Shown here: one piece after another, positions 18,403 through 27,231 of the stretch | How positions within the stretch are numbered: the first letter of the stretch is position 1 | Layout of the letters: each line of letters begins with the position of its first letter | Assembly: GCA_024235795.1 (NCBI GenBank) | Contig: JACKLR010000002.1 | Coordinates: 682,001 to 746,000 of the forward strand | DNA length: 64,000 nt | Direction of reading: 5' to 3' | From: Burkholderiales bacterium | GTDB lineage: Bacteria; Pseudomonadota; Gammaproteobacteria; Burkholderiales; Nitrosomonadaceae | The notes under the pieces: model-generated | Told to the model about the DNA's origin: nothing | The model's input: only the letters and a program-made list of their open reading frames with translations | Databases searched by the model: none | Program-made: the position numbers and the translations under genes

Positions 18403-18807
18403 TCACTTCCTGAGTTTAATGATTTCGTTGAGCATCACGCTTTGCGTTTCCCGGATTGCGTCCAGCGTCATATGTAGCTGCGACTTGCCGATATATTTCG
18501 TGCGCCTGTCATTGGTCAGCCACAGCTTGATCAATCCGCCAAGCCGTCCCAGGTCGGCGTTGATTTTAAGTAGTGCATCCACCTGCCGGTTATCGATAAC
18601 ACTGGGCACGGTATAACCCAGACCGAGATTGCGTAGATACTCGGCAATCGTTAATCCGGCTTCGCTGGCTTTTGCTTTGATCATCATTTCCTCCTCAGGC
18701 AATACAGGAACTCTGAGCCGCTTATCGCGTTTTGCGCGCTTTGATCCTTTATTTGCATTTACAGTCTTCTGTTTTTCACCACCTGTTTGGCGCTCTAAAA
18801 CTGTCAT
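18403..18807 (-). CDS. traJ: Relaxosome protein TraJ (MobC-like)
   Basis: 134-residue basic DNA-binding protein. The N-terminal 35 residues are Lys/Arg-rich; a ribbon-helix-helix-like segment follows (RLRVPVLPEEEMMIKAKASE... IAEYLRNLGLG), and the C-terminal half matches the mobilisation-protein consensus (INADLGRLGGLIKLWL). In IncP systems TraJ binds the inverted repeat next to nic and recruits TraI. A 20-bp perfect palindrome lies about 60 bases upstream of its start, consistent with that role and with autoregulation. Confidence 0.87.
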   Translation of the reverse strand: MTVLERQTGGEKQKTVNANKGSKRAKRDKRLRVPVLPEEEMMIKAKASEAGLTIAEYLRNLGLGYTVPSVIDNRQVDALLKINADLGRLGGLIKLWLTNDRRTKYIGKSQLHMTLDAIRETQSVMLNEIIKLRK

Positions 18808-18867
18808 TTCGGCTTACCTCGTAGAGCAAGATCAACGTTGAGCAAAGAATTTGCGAATAAAGTTTGC

Positions 18868-18897
18868 GTGGAGATGGCCATCTCCACATATCTTGCC
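18868..18897 (+). other. oriT: Predicted origin of transfer (oriT) with nick site
   Basis: A perfect 20-bp palindrome, GTGGAGATGGCCATCTCCAC (18868-18887), is followed at once by ATATCTTGCCC. The sequence ATCTTG-C matches the IncP-type nic core (YATCCTG-Y) with one change, placing the nick between 18895 and 18896 on the plus strand. The site lies between divergent traJ and traK, the same place as RP4 oriT. The palindrome is a likely TraJ-binding site. Based on pattern and context only. Confidence 0.72.
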
Positions 18898-18987
18898 CTG
18901 TTGTGTTAGTTTTTTAAAATATACTACCACTATATTATAAGTTTGCAAACAGTTTATTTTCGTTATATTATAATTTCAACTACTTTA

Positions 18988-19140
18988 AAAATCCTTTCAA
19001 GAAGCTTCTTTCAAGTAAAAGAAAGTACTTTTTAAACAAAAAGAAAGCAAAGAAAAGCAAAAGAAACGGATAGAAACAAAATGAAACTAAAAGCAACTTC
19101 AAGGCAAGTAAAAGAAACTTGAAAATGGAGTGGAAAATTT
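18988..19140. other. A-tract-rich region beside oriT, probable curved DNA / TraK binding zone
   Basis: The region between the nick site and traK is strongly purine-biased, with many phased A-runs and a recurring AAAGAAA/AAGTAAAAGAAA word. Short palindromes AGAAGCTTCT and AAAGTACTTT occur near 18,999-19,037. No gene is present. In RP4 the TraK side of oriT is intrinsically curved and wrapped by TraK; the A-tracts here suggest the same. The rest of the traJ-traK gap (18,808-19,212) contains only the oriT described and AT-rich promoter-like DNA. Confidence 0.5.
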
Positions 19141-19212
19141 TTTTAGAAAAAAATAAAAAAACTCAAAAAAATCATTTCCGCCAAAGAATAATTTGATATG
19201 GGGAATATTGTG

Positions 19213-19536
19213 ATGACCAAAACCTTATCAGAACGTATCGCGCTATTTACAGACAAGCACAAAAATACCGGCAAACAGTTTTTGCCGGTGTTTATTGCAT
19301 TGAAGTCGGATATCGAACAGGCATTACAGGAGGGTTGGACGGTGCACCAAGTATGGATCACGTTACATGACGAGGGAAAGATTAAATGTTCGTACCAGTG
19401 GTTCAGAACGTTGGTTAATCGCCATATCGCTGATGACAGTAAACAAAGGCTGCGCACTGTACCAGGAAAATCAGCAACCACTGATCAGGATGGATTTCGT
19501 TTTAATTCTGCAACTGAAAAAGAGGAGTTAATCTGA
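19213..19536 (+). CDS. traK: oriT-binding protein TraK
   Basis: About 107 residues, basic and helical. The segment FLPVFIALKSDIEQALQEGW, VHQVWITLHDEGKIKCSYQWF is characteristic of TraK-type proteins, which bind and bend oriT DNA to assist nicking. The ATG at 19213 follows a GGGGA site by 8 bases; an ATG at 19198 is in frame and possible. First gene of the rightward traKLM operon, starting at oriT. Its stop overlaps the traL start by one base. Confidence 0.82.
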   Translation: MTKTLSERIALFTDKHKNTGKQFLPVFIALKSDIEQALQEGWTVHQVWITLHDEGKIKCSYQWFRTLVNRHIADDSKQRLRTVPGKSATTDQDGFRFNSATEKEELI

Positions 19537-20267
19537 TGGCTAAAATACATATGATTCTGCAAGGCAAGGGTGGCGTCGGTAAATCGTTTATCTCATCAAC
19601 ACTGGCACAGCATAGGATCGCCAAAGGTAAAAATCCGTTGTGCATCGATACCGATCCGGTCAATGCCACATTTTATGGTTTCAAAAAACTCAATGTTAAG
19701 CAGATTAATGTGATGAACAATGATGAAATCGATCCCAGGAAGTTTGACGATCTAATTGAACTCATCGCCAATACTGAAACCGATGTCATTATCGATAACG
19801 GTGCCAGCACCTTTGTGCCGATGTCGCATTACCTGATCAGCAACCAGATTCCGTCATTGTTGCTGGAAATGGGACATGAACTGGTAGTTCATACGGTGAT
19901 TACCGGCAGTCAGGCATTGCTGGATACGCTGAACGGTTTTGTGCATCTGGTCAAACAGTTTCCGAAAGAAGCATTGTTCGTAGTCTGGCTTAACCCCTAC
20001 TGGGGTGAGATTGTCATGAATGGTAAGCAGTTTGAGGAAATGAAGGCATATATTGACAACAAAAACAGAGTGTCAGCGATTATCAGAATCCCGCACTATA
20101 AACCAGAAACCTTCGGCAAGGATTTGAGTGAAATCCTGCAATCGAAATTCACGTTTGACGAAGCGCTTAAAAATAGCACGCTGCCGGTAATGGTTCGCCA
20201 GCGGTTAACCATTATACGCAGACAGTTGTTTACCACTCTTGAAAACGTGGCTGCGGTTTTGTCATGA
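19536..20267 (+). CDS. traL: TraL, ParA/MinD-like ATPase
   Basis: 243-residue P-loop ATPase with a deviant Walker A motif (LQGKGGVGKSFISS) near the N-terminus and CIDTDPVNAT next to it, the pattern of ParA/MinD-type proteins. In IncP elements TraL is encoded between TraK and TraM and is an accessory transfer protein without a settled role. The stop overlaps the traM start by 4 bases. Confidence 0.87.
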   Translation: MAKIHMILQGKGGVGKSFISSTLAQHRIAKGKNPLCIDTDPVNATFYGFKKLNVKQINVMNNDEIDPRKFDDLIELIANTETDVIIDNGASTFVPMSHYLISNQIPSLLLEMGHELVVHTVITGSQALLDTLNGFVHLVKQFPKEALFVVWLNPYWGEIVMNGKQFEEMKAYIDNKNRVSAIIRIPHYKPETFGKDLSEILQSKFTFDEALKNSTLPVMVRQRLTIIRRQLFTTLENVAAVLS

Positions 20268-20698
20268 ACAACGACAAGCTGAATGCATTGATTAAACGGA
20301 TTGCGTCAGAACACGGCATCGTTCTGACCAAAGACGATCCGATATTGATGATGCATACGCTCAATGAAGTATTGCTGGAACAAAATGAAAAAGCGCATGC
20401 TGAATTGCTGCACAAATATGAGGCAATTCTGCAGGAAAGCTTTAATCAATGGCAAACATACGCCAGTAAAAAAGCGAATGCATTGATTAATGCACATCGA
20501 AATAATTCTGGTAGAAACCATGACCAAGTCACAGATCAACATATGCAATTGATCAGCGAAAAAATCAGAATCGCAATTAATCATGAAATCCGCGAACTGA
20601 CCAGAATTTCCAGACAGGCAGCTATCATGAATTTACTGGCTGCCGTTCTGGTATTAATTTCAATAGTCATTGTTTCATTCACGCTCTTACAGCTTTAA
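20264..20698 (+). CDS. traM: TraM-like conjugal transfer accessory protein
   Basis: 144 residues with a long helical, Gln/Glu/Lys-rich body and a single hydrophobic C-terminal segment (IMNLLAAVLVLISIVIVSFT), so it is probably a tail-anchored inner-membrane protein. Position after traL and this topology match the IncP-type TraM family. RP4 TraM is an accessory needed for efficient transfer. Confidence 0.75.
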   Translation: MNNDKLNALIKRIASEHGIVLTKDDPILMMHTLNEVLLEQNEKAHAELLHKYEAILQESFNQWQTYASKKANALINAHRNNSGRNHDQVTDQHMQLISEKIRIAINHEIRELTRISRQAAIMNLLAAVLVLISIVIVSFTLLQL

Positions 20699-20717
20699 CT
20701 AAAAGGTTGGATGGCTT

Positions 20718-21047
20718 ATGAAAACCTTAAATCTCACCGAAGCGGCACAGTTTCTGAAACTGCATCCTGAAGAAGTGCGCCGTCGCGCAAAAGCCGGAAT
20801 CATTCCCGGCGCCAAATTAGGAAAACGCTGGGCATTTATTGAAGATGACCTTGCCGATCATATCCGCTCGTTATATGCTTGTACCCGGCAAGCGTTGCAA
20901 GTGGGACATGAGGAGAAAAAATTATGTCACTCTTTAAACGCGGTAAAACGTGGTGGATTCGATTCACCGCACCAAGCGGCGAGCGCATTAGATGCTCTGC
21001 TGCAACAGAAGACAAAACCCAGGCGCAGGAATTCCACGACAAGCTAA
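20718..21047 (+). CDS. Helix-turn-helix protein, probable excisionase
   Basis: 109 residues. The first 50 form a MerR/Xis-type HTH (LTEAAQFLKLHPEEVRRRAK, then GIIPGAKLGKRWAFIEDDL), the usual form of helix-turn-helix-17 excisionase proteins. The final 41 residues overlap the integrase gene in another frame and may be dispensable. Located between traM and the integrase, it could direct excision of the ICE or control integrase expression. AAGG lies before the ATG. Confidence 0.75.
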   Translation: MKTLNLTEAAQFLKLHPEEVRRRAKAGIIPGAKLGKRWAFIEDDLADHIRSLYACTRQALQVGHEEKKLCHSLNAVKRGGFDSPHQAASALDALLQQKTKPRRRNSTTS

Positions 21048-21937
21048 AAGCGGAAGCGTGGAGAGTTTCAAAAGTTGGTGAAAAACCAAAATACACCTGG
21101 GATGAAGCTGCTTACAAGTGGCTGATGGAAACGCAGCACAAAAAAACACAGCATGATGATGTTTCTAAAATTAGCTGGCTCCAGCAATTTTTCCGGGGCA
21201 AATATCTTCATGAGATCACTCGTGAGGAAATTGCCAGGATAGGTGAGTTAAAGTTAAAAACAACCACTCCGGCGACGGCAAATCGGTTGTTGGCGTTGAT
21301 TCGATCTATTTTTAGACGGGCTGCTTTTGAATGGGAATGGATTGATAAAGTGCCAACTATTAAGTTGTATCGTGAGCCAAAGCGACGGATACGTTATTTG
21401 AGTGTTGATGAAGCCAATAAGCTCATAAAGGAATTGCCGGTGCATTTGGCGGATATTGTGCAATTTTCACTAGCAACAGGTTTGCGGCGAGCAAATGTTA
21501 CAAAACTGGAGTGGTCGCAAGTTGACATGCAGCGCAATGTTGCATGGATACATGGCGATCAAGCAAAAGCTGGGAAACCTATTCATGTTTCACTCAATTC
21601 TACAGCTATGGATGTTTTAGCGAGGCAAATTGGAAAACATCCTAAAACAGTATTTACTTATAAAGGTATGTCCATTAATCAAGTAAATACCAGAGCTTGG
21701 CGTAAGGCACTAAAACGTGCCGGGATAGAGGATTTCCGTTGGCATGATTTGCGCCACACCTGGGCAAGTTGGTTAACCCAAAATGGTGTGCCATTAAATG
21801 TCATCCAGGAGATGGGGGCATGGGAATCTGCAGAGATGGTTCGACGATATGCGCATTTAGCACCAGCTCAGTTTGCTTCACATGCGCGTGTTGTGGATGC
21901 CATGTTTTCTGGCACAAATTTGACACAATCGAAATAA
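20924..21937 (+). CDS. int: Tyrosine-type site-specific integrase
   Basis: 337-residue recombinase that inserts and excises the ICE. An N-terminal arm-binding domain and a SAM-like core-binding domain (about 58-150) precede the catalytic domain. The catalytic set is complete: Arg188 in TGLRR, a Lys near 215, His274 and Arg277 in HDLRHTWAS, Trp300 and Tyr309 in VRRYAHLAP. AGGAG at 20911-20915 supports the ATG. The gene lies 35 bases from the 3' end of a tRNA-Thr gene, the usual arrangement at an integration site. Confidence 0.95.
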   Translation: MSLFKRGKTWWIRFTAPSGERIRCSAATEDKTQAQEFHDKLKAEAWRVSKVGEKPKYTWDEAAYKWLMETQHKKTQHDDVSKISWLQQFFRGKYLHEITREEIARIGELKLKTTTPATANRLLALIRSIFRRAAFEWEWIDKVPTIKLYREPKRRIRYLSVDEANKLIKELPVHLADIVQFSLATGLRRANVTKLEWSQVDMQRNVAWIHGDQAKAGKPIHVSLNSTAMDVLARQIGKHPKTVFTYKGMSINQVNTRAWRKALKRAGIEDFRWHDLRHTWASWLTQNGVPLNVIQEMGAWESAEMVRRYAHLAPAQFASHARVVDAMFSGTNLTQSK

Positions 21938-21972
21938 TGCTTATGTGGATGTGCTTATAAGTTATTGATTAT

Positions 21973-22048
<76 letters not shown>

Positions 22049-22222
22049 ATATGCACTTCGAGAAATAACAAGTAACCCAGCATTATAATTGCTTGTAGTT
22101 AAGCGGGCAAATTAATGATCTGCTTTTTATGAAACCCCAAACAATTTTCAATGCATATGCATATATACTATGCCTAATCAGTATTAAAAAATCTTTTCGA
22201 TTCTATTTTCAAAAACCAAACT

Positions 22223-23230
22223 ATGGATTTATTGACGCAGGGCCTTTTGGGTGCCAGCATGGCGCAGTCGGGAGCAAGGCATGATGAAACGCGCATTGCC
22301 GCTGGAGTTGGATTTCTTGCGGGGGTTATTGCAGATGCAGATATTCTGATTCAGTCAGAAAACGACCCATTGCTCAATATCGAGTTTCACCGGCATTTTA
22401 CCCATTCGATTTTTTTTGTGCCATTTGGCGCGTTAATTGCTGCCATAGTGTTATGGCCATTTTTACGCAAGCACCTGCCGTTTGCACGGATCTATTTGTT
22501 TGCTTTTCTGGGGTATTGCCTGAGCGGTGTGCTGGATGCATTTACCAGCTATGGCACGCATTTGTTGTGGCCGCTCAGCGATGAACGTACGGCGCTAAAC
22601 ATGATTTCCGTTGTTGATCCGGTGTTTACATTAATACTGCTGGTGGCAGTTATTTTAGCGCTCAGGAAAAAAACAGTGACTGCAGCACGGGTTGGGCTGT
22701 TACTGGCGGCCATTTACTTGTCGTTCGGGTGGATGCAGTTACAGCGTGCTGAAGATATAGCCAGGACGCTGACAGTTGAGCGCAATCATTCCATCGAGCG
22801 GCTGCTGGTTAAACCAACACTTGGCAACCTCGTGCTTTGGCGGTCGATTTATCAGACTAACGGACGTTTATATGTCGACGCAATTCGGATTAGTCCGTTT
22901 TCTGATGCGCGTATTTACCCGGGCGATTCGATTGAGTTATTCGATTTGACACGAGATATGCGTGATTTGCCTGCATCATCCGTACTGGCTGGCGACATTG
23001 AACGTTTTACAAAATTTTCCGATGGTTTGGTAGCGCTTTCGACTGAACATTCAGAAGTGCTGATTGATGTACGTTATTCCAATTTACCGATGACACTGTC
23101 TCCGCTATGGGGTATTGAACTGGATACCACACAACCGGAACGTCATGCCAAATACACGTTATATCGGGATGCATCGAACGAAACCAGGGAAAAATTCATA
23201 ACATTACTTATGGGAAGAGATTTGGATTAA
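22223..23230 (+). CDS. Membrane-bound metal-dependent hydrolase, YdjM-like
   Basis: 335-residue inner-membrane protein. The N-terminus MDLLTQGLLGASMA, the DADI segment and the FHRHFTHSIFF motif are typical of YdjM/DUF457 proteins, with His and Asp residues as likely metal ligands. About five membrane segments lie between residues 70 and 180, followed by a soluble C-terminal domain. The substrate is unknown. First chromosomal gene after the ICE, 174 bases beyond the tRNA. Confidence 0.82.
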   Translation: MDLLTQGLLGASMAQSGARHDETRIAAGVGFLAGVIADADILIQSENDPLLNIEFHRHFTHSIFFVPFGALIAAIVLWPFLRKHLPFARIYLFAFLGYCLSGVLDAFTSYGTHLLWPLSDERTALNMISVVDPVFTLILLVAVILALRKKTVTAARVGLLLAAIYLSFGWMQLQRAEDIARTLTVERNHSIERLLVKPTLGNLVLWRSIYQTNGRLYVDAIRISPFSDARIYPGDSIELFDLTRDMRDLPASSVLAGDIERFTKFSDGLVALSTEHSEVLIDVRYSNLPMTLSPLWGIELDTTQPERHAKYTLYRDASNETREKFITLLMGRDLD

Positions 23231-23252
23231 GCTGCTCTAAATAAGTGAAGCA

Positions 23253-23954
23253 CTATTTTAGTGCGGAGATCCACTTGGCATACAGCCGGTCAGCAACGGC
23301 GTTCAGTTTTGCCACGCGTTCGGCCAGATTTTTTTCCATCTCGGCGGGCGACTGGACCGCCGGTTCATTCATCTGGATGATTTCCTGGAAATTGACATCA
23401 CTCCAATCCTTGACCATGCGCTCCGTCATTTCAACATGGCATTGCATGCCCAGATGAATACCCATGGCGAATGCCTGATTTTCGCAGTGAGGACTGGAAA
23501 GAATACAGGTTGCGCCTTCAGGAGGACTAAAAGTTTCGCCATGCCAATGGAAGGTTTCGAATTCAGTAATGTCATCAAACCATGCACGCGCCACTTGATT
23601 TTCTGCCACTGTTACGTTTCCCCAACCCATTTCCTTGAATAAATTTTGTGTGACAAAGCCGCCGAGCGCCTTCGCGATCAGTTGTCCCCCCAGGCAATGT
23701 CCCAGTAAGGGCACATCATGCCTGACTGCATGCCGGATCAAATTCATCGATGGTTTAATCCAGGGCAAATCGTCATTGACGCTCATAGAGCCGCCCATAA
23801 AAACCAGTCCGCTGTACGAATCAATGTTTGCCGGCAATTTTGCACCTGCATCAATCTTGATCAATTCCCATGGGATATGATTGTTATCGAGAAATGTGGC
23901 AAAATAGCCGGGGCCTTCAATGGGCAAATATCTGAAAATTGCAACTGGCTTCAT
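23253..23954 (-). CDS. Class I glutamine amidotransferase (GMP-synthase-like)
   Basis: 233-residue stand-alone GATase1 domain. The nucleophile Cys lies in LLGHCLGGQLIAKALGG, and the catalytic His/Glu region is HVEMTERMV. VFMGGSMSVND forms the oxyanion part. Enzymes of this type hydrolyse glutamine or act as gamma-glutamyl peptidases; the true substrate is unclear. Convergent with the preceding gene and apparently a single-gene unit. Confidence 0.85.
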   Translation of the reverse strand: MKPVAIFRYLPIEGPGYFATFLDNNHIPWELIKIDAGAKLPANIDSYSGLVFMGGSMSVNDDLPWIKPSMNLIRHAVRHDVPLLGHCLGGQLIAKALGGFVTQNLFKEMGWGNVTVAENQVARAWFDDITEFETFHWHGETFSPPEGATCILSSPHCENQAFAMGIHLGMQCHVEMTERMVKDWSDVNFQEIIQMNEPAVQSPAEMEKNLAERVAKLNAVADRLYAKWISALK

Positions 23955-24140
23955 GGGGTTTCCTAATGAAAATAATTAAAAAACTTACGGCTGTGTACTT
24001 TATGTGCGCTCATCATATTTTCTCCTGATAACCTATGTCAATTTTGCCCATGTTTTCTTGTCCCGATTCCTTTATGATCGAAATGATTTTCTGCGTATAA
24101 ACCCGTTGGCCTTATTTATTTATCGAAATTTTATTATTCA

Positions 24141-25526
24141 ATGTCTGTGAAAATAAATCCATTTACTGATCTGGTACGTATTGAGCAATTGCGCAAAATA
24201 GAATCTGCGAAGGCTAAGGAACTGTCCTACGCCAGCATTGCGGATATGGAAAATCAGACAATGGCAGACTTCAAATACGCCGACTTTACGCAACGGCTTT
24301 CTACACGCGCCGATCGTCTGATTAAAGACAACGAACTCGAAGATGCGATTAATAAACCGCGCGATCAGTTCAAGCACGCCGGGTGGGCCTGTCTGGTTAT
24401 CGCGGCAATATTGGGCGCACTGGCTGCCGGAAATGCCGTCAGCGAATTGTATACATTGAATATTTACTGGTTGCTTGCCGTATTGCTGGGATTCAATCTG
24501 TTGTCATTGATATTGTGGGTCACTGGCATCACATTTAATTTACAGGGTTTGAGCAGCGGTATCGCTGCGCAATTGGCCAGCTGGCTTCCTTTTAGAAATA
24601 AAGACAACGATACGACCGAATCTCTTGCGCGGCGTGCCTGGTGGGAAAGTAGCCTGACCGGTGCGGTCGGCAAATGGCGCATCAGCGTTTTGACGCATCA
24701 ATTCTGGATAGCGTATCTTGCCGCAGGGTTTGTATTGTTGATTCTGCTGATGCTGGCCAAACAATACAATTTTATCTGGGGAACAACATTGCTGCCCGAA
24801 AGCAGCCTGCCAAGACTGACTGAATCGTTAGGCAAACCTTTGACACTGATTGGACTGGAAATACCCGATGCCCACCAGATCTCTTCAAGCAGAATGGGAG
24901 AAGTCAGGCAGGATGCACAAACACGCAGTGCATGGGCTCGATTTCTGCTTGGTGTTTTGCTGATTTATGGATTGTTACCGCGATTTTTGTTGCTTGCTCT
25001 TTCGATCATGCTGTTGAAATGGTCAGAGCACCGATTTAAACTCGATTTGTATTTGCCTTATTACATCGATCTGCGTCAACAGCTGATGGCGCGCAAAGCA
25101 GCCCCGAAAATAATTGATGCCGACCCCTTTGCCGGGACGAAACCTGCTGAAGTTCACCATACGCCGGTCAATAATGCGATTCCCGAAAATGCGCATACTT
25201 TGGGCGTTGAACTGGATGATAAAATTGACTGGCCGGATTCCGTGACCTGCCGTTTGAATATAATTGATCAGCAGACACAGGAAGAAGCAATTGAATTGGT
25301 TAAAAAGCTGGACGGCGCACTGCTGATCGGCGTAGCGGCTTATCGTTTGCCCGATCGCGGTGTTCAACGCATCATCAAGGATATTCTTGCCGCCACCAAG
25401 TGCAGGCCATGGCTGCTGCTGCTGAATAAAAATCCTGCCGCGCCAGTTTCCAACAGCCGGGAACTGGCCTGGTTTCGTTTGGCGGAAGCGTGTGGAATCC
25501 CCGCTGAACATGTTATTACTCAATAA
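24141..25526 (+). CDS. DUF2868 membrane protein, partner of the DUF3482 GTPase
   Basis: 461 residues. Four hydrophobic segments are visible (about 77-100, 110-135, 190-210 and 268-292), flanked by a charged N-terminal region and a soluble C-terminal domain of about 150 residues with an alternating beta/alpha pattern (LNIIDQQTQEEAIELVKKLD, LLIGVAAY). The arrangement and linkage match DUF2868. The gene abuts the next one without a gap, so the two are co-translated. Function unknown; a membrane anchor or regulator of the GTPase is a reasonable inference. Confidence 0.75.
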   Translation: MSVKINPFTDLVRIEQLRKIESAKAKELSYASIADMENQTMADFKYADFTQRLSTRADRLIKDNELEDAINKPRDQFKHAGWACLVIAAILGALAAGNAVSELYTLNIYWLLAVLLGFNLLSLILWVTGITFNLQGLSSGIAAQLASWLPFRNKDNDTTESLARRAWWESSLTGAVGKWRISVLTHQFWIAYLAAGFVLLILLMLAKQYNFIWGTTLLPESSLPRLTESLGKPLTLIGLEIPDAHQISSSRMGEVRQDAQTRSAWARFLLGVLLIYGLLPRFLLLALSIMLLKWSEHRFKLDLYLPYYIDLRQQLMARKAAPKIIDADPFAGTKPAEVHHTPVNNAIPENAHTLGVELDDKIDWPDSVTCRLNIIDQQTQEEAIELVKKLDGALLIGVAAYRLPDRGVQRIIKDILAATKCRPWLLLLNKNPAAPVSNSRELAWFRLAEACGIPAEHVITQ

Positions 25527-26960
25527 ATGACCATGGCAATAAATATTTCATCTCCAGCTTCACATTCATTGCTGAATATCGCCGTTGTTGGACATACCAA
25601 CACGGGTAAAACGTCGCTGATCAGGACCATGCTGCGGAGCACCGAATTCGGGGAAATCGAGGACGCCGCGGGCACGACACGCCATGTTGAACAGGCAACG
25701 ATTTCTGCGGGCGATTTGCCCGTCCTGAATCTGCATGACACACCCGGACTGGAAGACACGCATGCGCTATTTGACTATTTGAAAAAAATGAGTGCGAAAT
25801 CCAGGTCGGTTGCGCCTGTAAAAATACTGGAGGGCTTTGCCGCCAATATTTCGATAAGCGACCCACTGGAACAGGAAGCAAAAGTTATCCGCCAGGTGTT
25901 ACGCAGCGATGTATTACTGTATGTTATCGATGTGCGCGAACCGTTTTTGGAAAAATACCGCATTGAACTGGAAATACTGACCCGCGCTGCAAAACCAATT
26001 ATTCCGGTTTTTAATTTCATCGCAGAACACAAGCAGGAATTATCTTACTGGCGCGATCAACTGGCGACCTACAATATTCATACATCGTTGGAGTTCGATA
26101 CGGTTGCGTTCACTTTTGAAGCTGAAAAGCGTTTATATCAGAAAATTCAAACACTGGTGGAGGCGCATTACGATAATCTGCAAAAGTTGATTGATTATCG
26201 CGCCAAGGTATGGGAACGGCTTTGTTTATCCGGCGCAAAACGTGTTGCCGAATTGATCGTCAGTGTGGCCTGTTACCGTGAAAGCAAAAATCCCAAGTCC
26301 AGTCAAATCACCGATTCGCTAAGTGAAGACCGGTTGCATGATTATGTGCGCAAGGCAGAGCAAAAATGCCTGAAGGATTTGTTGTCAATTTTTAATTTCT
26401 CGGAAAAAGATGTTGCCATTCAGAAAATTCCGGTCAGTAACGGTCAATGGCAACTGGACATCTTTGCGCCCGGCATTCTTAAGGCTTATGGCCTGGATGT
26501 CGGCAGTGCGGCTGCAAAAGGCGCCGCAGCCGGCGCAGGCATCGATCTCATGGTTGGCGGTTTAAGTCTGGGCGCTGCAAGTGCGCTGGGCGCAATCGCC
26601 GGTGCAGGCTGGTCTACTTTTAAACGCTATGGCGACGAAATAAAGGCATCGGTACAAGGCACAAAATGGTTTTGCGTGGATGAAAATACGTTGCAGGTAC
26701 TGTATTTAAGGCAAAAACAATTGCTCGAAAAACTGATGCATCGCGGTCATGCTGCCTGTGACACAATGCAGGTAGATACACCGGAAAAAATGCAACTGCC
26801 CGACAACTGGTCGAAATTCATCAGCACATTACGCCAGAATCCAGCATGGCATGAATCTACAGCATCACGTAACAGTAATAAACAATATTTGGATATTGAA
26901 TCCAAGCTGATTGCAGCAATCCTTGGTAACGAACAGGCTGCAAACAGTAACACGCAATAG
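25527..26960 (+). CDS. DUF3482 family P-loop GTPase
   Basis: 477 residues. The N-terminal G domain has G1 (VGHTNTGKTSL), a GTT switch motif (AAGTTRHVE) and G3 (LHDTPGLED). A canonical NKxD G4 motif is not visible; PVFNFIAEHK sits at its place, so nucleotide specificity is uncertain. The C-terminal part has a glycine/alanine-rich segment (AAAKGAAAGAGIDLMVGG, about residues 325-365) that could insert in membranes. It directly follows DUF2868. The pair is recurrent in betaproteobacteria without known function. Confidence 0.78.
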   Translation: MTMAINISSPASHSLLNIAVVGHTNTGKTSLIRTMLRSTEFGEIEDAAGTTRHVEQATISAGDLPVLNLHDTPGLEDTHALFDYLKKMSAKSRSVAPVKILEGFAANISISDPLEQEAKVIRQVLRSDVLLYVIDVREPFLEKYRIELEILTRAAKPIIPVFNFIAEHKQELSYWRDQLATYNIHTSLEFDTVAFTFEAEKRLYQKIQTLVEAHYDNLQKLIDYRAKVWERLCLSGAKRVAELIVSVACYRESKNPKSSQITDSLSEDRLHDYVRKAEQKCLKDLLSIFNFSEKDVAIQKIPVSNGQWQLDIFAPGILKAYGLDVGSAAAKGAAAGAGIDLMVGGLSLGAASALGAIAGAGWSTFKRYGDEIKASVQGTKWFCVDENTLQVLYLRQKQLLEKLMHRGHAACDTMQVDTPEKMQLPDNWSKFISTLRQNPAWHESTASRNSNKQYLDIESKLIAAILGNEQAANSNTQ

Positions 26961-27231
26961 ATCTTGATATCTTAAAATGCGCATGAACATATACTGAGTA
27001 TATCTGAAATTTACCCAAATCCAGTTCTATTGACGCTATTTCATGTACTTCATTCTTTAAAGTACCATGCGGAGCGTATTCTTGATGCGCAAATTTGACA
27101 AGTCAAGATGAAATATGCAGACAATCCCTAAGTGATTTAACTCACTGTGCCGTTTATCCAACAATCGATTAGAACTAATCAAATTAGTTTTTTGAATTTA
27201 ATGTCAATATCCCGGGCTTTAAGGAGTAAAC

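Noticed and set aside
18988..19140. CRISPR-like or tandem repeat array
   Set aside because: The AAAGAAA words are irregular in length and spacing, with no constant repeat or spacer.
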